Assembly (NCBI GenBank): GCA_900771005.1 | Contig: CAAGMI010000189.1 | Span: 1 to 63,043 of the forward strand | Length of the DNA stretch: 63,043 nucleotides | Direction of reading: 5' to 3' | Source of the DNA: Rikenellaceae bacterium | GTDB lineage: Bacteria > Bacteroidota > Bacteroidia > Bacteroidales > UBA932 | Shown here: positions 60,398-63,043 of the stretch, one piece after another | Position numbering within the stretch: position 1 is the first letter of the stretch | Layout of the letters: each line of letters starts with the position of its first letter | Notes under the pieces: model-generated | What the model saw: only the letters and a program-made list of their open reading frames with translations | The model's database searches: none | What the model was told of the DNA's origin: nothing | Position numbers and translations under genes: made by a program

Positions 60398-60991
60398 ATG
60401 AGTTCTACCGGTATCTTTGAGTTCATAAAGGAGTTCTATCCAGAGTATGTAGGAGACCAAGAGTATCCTGTTGATAGAAGTGTATTCTTCCACAAGAAGA
60501 CGGATGATTATTGGATTCTATCTAATATGTCCGCGGCGCCATTGGTCGTAGAGGGTGTGCATTTCAAAAGTAGTGAGCATCTGTTTCAGGTGATGAAGTT
60601 TGCTACAGAAGAGTCAATTAAGGCTGTATATCATTCTAATTCTCCCAAGATGACTGCAAAGCACTATCAGAAGATTGGCGGACATCGCAGAGAAGACTGG
60701 GGGGCTATGATCCTTGACGCTATGAAGTTCTGTCTCCAAAAGAAATATGAGCAGAGTGAAGATTTTAGAGCAGAACTGGAAAGGACTAAAGGGTATTACA
60801 TTGTTGAACTCCAAGACAGCACTAAAGGTAAGGAATCAAGGCCTAACGCCTGGGGAGTAAAGACCAACGGAGAGAATTATGTGGGCCCCAATATTATGGG
60901 ACAACTGCTAATGGAACTCCGGGACAAAGGAAAGATAGATTATACTCTGCCTGGTGATGCATATAGATTCTTGGACATCATTAAAGAATAA
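60398..60991 (+). CDS. NADAR-domain protein (YbiA-like), candidate antitoxin
   Basis: A 197-residue NADAR (DUF1768/YbiA) protein. Core motifs: WILSNMSAAPLVV (the LSNF-type start), FKSSEHLFQVMKF, HRREDWGAMILDAMKFCLQ and WGVKTNGENYVGPNIMGQLL. NADAR proteins can remove ADP-ribose from guanosine bases and act as antitoxins to DarT2-type toxins (Schuller and colleagues, from memory). A similar role against the adjacent transferase is inferred. Last gene of its operon, before a convergent hairpin. Confidence 0.85.
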   Translation: MSSTGIFEFIKEFYPEYVGDQEYPVDRSVFFHKKTDDYWILSNMSAAPLVVEGVHFKSSEHLFQVMKFATEESIKAVYHSNSPKMTAKHYQKIGGHRREDWGAMILDAMKFCLQKKYEQSEDFRAELERTKGYYIVELQDSTKGKESRPNAWGVKTNGENYVGPNIMGQLLMELRDKGKIDYTLPGDAYRFLDIIKE

Positions 60992-60996
60992 GATAA

Positions 60997-61030
60997 GGGG
61001 CTGCGAACGGTAAATTCGTAGCCCCAAATA
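60997..61030. terminator. Hairpin between NADAR gene and convergent gene
   Basis: GGGGCTGCGAA (60997-61007) and TTCGTAGCCCC (61015-61025) pair over 11 bases with one G-U, loop of 7. It sits between convergent genes and could end both transcripts, although T-runs are short on both sides. Confidence 0.65.
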
Positions 61031-61040
61031 GTTTAAAAGA

Positions 61041-61076
61041 GTTGTCCCGCTGTCCCAAGCTATTTGTCCCGGGACA
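61041..61076. repeat. GTCCC repeat B with 12-bp palindrome
   Basis: Reads GTTGTCCC, then GCTGTCCCAAGC, then the core TATTTGTCCCGGGACA (61061-61076), identical over 16 bases to repeat A 9.2 kb to the left. It overlaps the stop of the convergent 158-residue gene. With A and C it brackets the two cassettes. Confidence 0.7.
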
Positions 61077-61536
61077 TTGTGGGACAAATCACTCCGACCA
61101 CCGCGTAATCATTCCTGAACAGGTTGTCTCCCCAACGGCAGGTAAGGACAAGATAGTATGAGTCTGTGCCCCTGGGACGGAAGATAATCACATTGAGAGG
61201 ACCGGAATACTCTTCACTATGACCTTCCGCCTCAAACTGATCGAATCCGGTCTTCACGGGATATATCATGGACTCATTGTCCGATGCGAACAATTCGTTT
61301 CGCAGCCAAGATTGGAACTCCTCTTTGTTCTCCGGTTCCAAGACGGTGATAGGGTCATCACCATAGAACCCCTTTGACATGATATGTACATCCGCGGAAT
61401 GCATCACCTTGTCCGCATCAAGGACATTGTCAAAAAGCACCAAGGCGGGAGTCTCCGTGCTCACATAAGGCATCTCCATCACAGGCTTCTTCTTTGCCTC
61501 ATTGTATTGTGTAATAATCTCACTCAACTTCTTCAT
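61060..61536 (-). CDS. Hypothetical protein
   Basis: A 158-residue protein starting MKKLSEIITQYNEAKKKPV, followed by an alpha/beta body (ALVLFDNVLDADKVMH, then NVIIFRPRGTDSYYLVLT). No signal peptide or catalytic motif is recognised. The last codons are within repeat B. Four bases after the upstream 305-residue gene, so the two form an operon. The helical Lys-rich start resembles that of its partner. Confidence 0.6.
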   Translation of the reverse strand: MKKLSEIITQYNEAKKKPVMEMPYVSTETPALVLFDNVLDADKVMHSADVHIMSKGFYGDDPITVLEPENKEEFQSWLRNELFASDNESMIYPVKTGFDQFEAEGHSEEYSGPLNVIIFRPRGTDSYYLVLTCRWGDNLFRNDYAVVGVICPTMSRDK

Positions 61537-61540
61537 GTCC

Positions 61541-62458
61541 CTACTGCAATTTTGATTTATTCTCCTTTGTGATGATACCGAGCGCCTCGGAGGTAATCTT
61601 GTTGGCGAATAGTTTCCTCGCCTGTCTCAATATCCTCTTATGGTCATCATCGTCTTTCAATTTGTCTCCGTCAAGCTCGATGTCAACATTCTTCTTCACA
61701 TAGTCATATGCCAAGGCATCCACATACTTTGAGATGGTTGTGTCTTCACCTTTTACTACCTCAATAATGTCTTCAAGGTTGAGGCTGCCGGCTGCCGTTT
61801 CCACTTTGTCTAGAACATAATTCAGCGCGGACTTGTCATGTTGAACGGAAATCTTGGCCACACTCTCATTTATTGTCTTCGTGAATCCCTCATAACCAGC
61901 GATGTTTCTAGGTCGCTGCCTGGCGATGTGCTTGTGTTCGTAACAAGTGTTGTCGTCATAGATGTCATCATAGTAAGTGTCCAATGAAACCTTTGCAACA
62001 GGTTTCTGGTCCTCCGGTTCTGGTTTAATCTCCAGTCCAGCATCCTCTCTGATTCTATGGAGTATCTCACTGGAAAGCTGTGAGAAGATGAGTGTCTTTG
62101 CTCCCACCGCTGCGGAATCACAGGTCAAACACCCAATGTCACCACCTATGACGGTATCGCCGTAGTATTGGAAAAGGAGGTCACGGATATATGCTAACAC
62201 CATGCTGTCACTATCCGGTTCCGGTTGTCTGTCGGTGATGAGGTTCTTCACTTTGATATAGTCAACAAGTGACGGCCAACTGATGGTGTCTCCCATCCCC
62301 AGGGTTGTTCTGATTACCGTTAGTACGCGGTCAATCGCCTCATTGTAGAATGGGACATCGATGGCCACGACCTCGCTAGACTCCTTGATTTGTTTCTTCT
62401 TTGATTGGCTGCAAAATTCCTCGAATGAGCCAATGTGCTTTGCCTGAAAATCTTTCAT
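61541..62458 (-). CDS. Hypothetical protein
   Basis: A 305-residue protein, mostly helical and acidic in the second half. It begins MKDFQAKHIGSFEEFCSQ, with Lys-rich KKKQIKESSE after it. A CLTCDS and Cys/His-bearing CYEHKH are present but too far apart for a clear metal site. No similarity I recognise. It is the first gene of a two-gene minus-strand operon; its promoter would lie in 62459-62520. Confidence 0.6.
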   Translation of the reverse strand: MKDFQAKHIGSFEEFCSQSKKKQIKESSEVVAIDVPFYNEAIDRVLTVIRTTLGMGDTISWPSLVDYIKVKNLITDRQPEPDSDSMVLAYIRDLLFQYYGDTVIGGDIGCLTCDSAAVGAKTLIFSQLSSEILHRIREDAGLEIKPEPEDQKPVAKVSLDTYYDDIYDDNTCYEHKHIARQRPRNIAGYEGFTKTINESVAKISVQHDKSALNYVLDKVETAAGSLNLEDIIEVVKGEDTTISKYVDALAYDYVKKNVDIELDGDKLKDDDDHKRILRQARKLFANKITSEALGIITKENKSKLQ

Positions 62459-62633
62459 ATCACTATTATATTATGTATGTGTGAGGCCTTTGTGCCCCAC
62501 ATTATATTTATGGCTCTTAGTGTTGTAGTGGTCGGGAATTGCGCCCGAATTCAAGACGGAGGATTCGTTGTTATTTTTATTGTAGTCAAGGTTTTTAAGA
62601 CCATAAATAATGTAAGAAGATAAGGTTGTAAGG

Positions 62634-62729
62634 ATGTCCTCCACAGAAGTTCGACAACCGAATACACAGAAAGAGATATACGAATCATCGCAGCTGAAAA
62701 GGAGTGGAGGCCTGAGTAAGCTGCGGTGA
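62634..62729 (+). CDS. Possible 31-residue leader peptide
   Basis: An ATG at 62634 preceded by AAGG opens a 31-residue frame (MSSTEVRQPNTQKEIYESS, continuing to GLSKLR) that stops at 62729 inside the 3' arm of a strong hairpin. The overlap with the terminator is what a leader-peptide attenuator would show. There is no independent support that it is translated. Confidence 0.35.
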   Translation: MSSTEVRQPNTQKEIYESSQLKRSGGLSKLR

Positions 62730-62738
62730 TTCTTTTTT
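62682..62738 (+). terminator. Long hairpin with T-run before HTH gene
   Basis: GAATCATCGCAGCT (62682-62695) pairs with AGCTGCGGTGATTC (62719-62732), 14 bp with one T-G pair, followed by six T. It ends six bases before the ATG at 62745. A terminator or attenuator for the HTH gene, or the end of a small RNA. Confidence 0.8.
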
Positions 62739-62744
62739 GTTTAT

Positions 62745-62966
62745 ATGAAAGGCATTTTTATTCCACAGGAGTTCTTCCAGATAGAGGATCTCAATTATTC
62801 AGAGATGATAGTTCTAGCCGTCTACAAGTATTACACAGAGGAGGGTAGGTATCACTGCTGTTCTATGACAAATGAAGAAATAGCCAAAATGCTTAGAATG
62901 GGCGAGAGGAACTTGCAGACTATAAATGTAAATAGTAACGCAAAATTCCACCAGGAAAATAATTGA
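62745..62966 (+). pseudogene. HTH_36-like replication/regulatory protein, probably frameshifted
   Basis: The first 57 residues (MKGIFIPQEFFQIEDLNYSE, then LAVYKYYTEEGRYHC and MTNEEIAKMLRMGERNLQT) look like the winged-helix domain of phage/plasmid replication proteins (HTH_36). The frame then ends at 62966 after a non-typical tail. A shifted frame open from about 62930 to the right edge continues with RKIIEKGTRERRFLDLRRTN, which reads like the expected recognition helix and wing. So either one frameshift has broken the gene or the reading is in error; the 3' end is outside the window. Confidence 0.45.
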
Positions 62967-63043
62967 AAAAGGGACCAGAGAGAGAAGGTTTTTAGATTTG
63001 CGGCGAACAAATCTTAAAACAATGATCTCTATGGACATTAGAC

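Larger units (their letters stand above)
48960..63043. mobile_element. tRNA-Ser-integrated element, right end outside window
   Basis: From the 3' end of tRNA-Ser to the right edge the content changes to mobility and defence genes: a tyrosine integrase reading toward the tRNA, an excisionase-like HTH protein, a serine recombinase, two defence-like cassettes and an HTH gene. From 52 kb on, the sequence is visibly more AT-rich than the core. The tRNA 3' end (GGGGGTTCGAATCCCTCCC and following bases) would be attL. No second copy is visible, so attR should lie to the right. No conjugation or phage structural genes are recognisable, so its type is undetermined. Confidence 0.75.

Noticed and set aside
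62435..62623. 62-codon plus-strand frame starting inside the 305-residue gene
   Set aside because: Start lies within an opposite gene and the residues look like random hydrophobic sequence.
1..63043. CRISPR arrays
   Set aside because: No regularly spaced direct repeats with unique spacers and no cas genes were seen on either strand.

Overview
The window looks like a chromosomal segment of a gut-type Bacteroidales bacterium (phylum Bacteroidota), genus not determinable by eye. Reasons: many starts sit just downstream of the Bacteroidota -7 box TAnnTTTG; ribosome binding sites are weak; family-specific proteins occur (DUF4251, DUF3244-like, a membrane TPR regulator with a C-terminal helix-turn-helix, a ResB/CcsA fusion); the division cluster lacks murF and ddl and contains a Bacteroidota-type short FtsL.

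Layout. (1) 1-2.7 kb: two small secreted proteins and an AbiE-like two-gene system whose promoter lies between the arms of an inverted repeat. (2) 2.7-14.2 kb: housekeeping genes, namely a TPR sensor-regulator, an operon LEA14-like lipoprotein-SPOR protein-rpoN, divergent miaB, radC, a cytochrome c biogenesis protein, a DUF4251 protein, a Rid/chorismatase-like protein, tRNA-His, and a pyruvate/oxaloacetate carboxylase subunit with a degenerate biotinyl domain. (3) 14.2-30.5 kb: an uninterrupted division and cell wall (dcw) cluster, mraZ-rsmH-ftsL-ftsI-murE-mraY-murD-ftsW-murG-murC-ftsQ-ftsA-ftsZ, followed by gltX. (4) 30.4-34.9 kb on the minus strand: truB, rpiB, a short metallopeptidase, a lipoprotein hydrolase and lysA. 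(5) 34.9-43.6 kb: a complete galacturonate catabolic locus (uxaC-uxaA divergent from uxaB-kdgK-kdgA-exuT, plus an MFS exporter). (6) 43.7-48.8 kb: pnp, rpsO and a large EF-hand-like membrane protein. (7) 48.96 kb to the right edge: an accessory region that starts exactly at the 3' end of tRNA-Ser(UGA).

The accessory region begins with a mobility module (tyrosine integrase, excisionase-like HTH protein, zinc-ribbon protein, serine recombinase). It then carries two defence-like cassettes. Cassette 1 (52.6-59.3 kb) is a tightly coupled seven-gene operon: PLD-nuclease/SF2 helicase fusion, a 56-residue protein, a DndD-like SMC ATPase, a protein resembling dnd system-associated protein 4, a Dam-type adenine methylase, a small winged-helix-like protein and a tandem-repeat protein. 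Phosphorothioation genes (dndA/B/C/E, ssp) are absent, so this may be a methylation-marked restriction system related to Dnd restriction. Cassette 2 (59.5-61.0 kb) pairs an ADP-ribosyltransferase (ART) of the polyvalent-protein type with a NADAR-domain protein, a likely ADP-ribosylation toxin-antitoxin pair. Related GTCCC-rich repeats, two of them sharing an identical 16-base core, lie before cassette 1, between the cassettes and after cassette 2. The right end holds two unrecognised minus-strand genes and an attenuator-like leader before an apparently frameshifted HTH gene. The far end of the element is outside the window.
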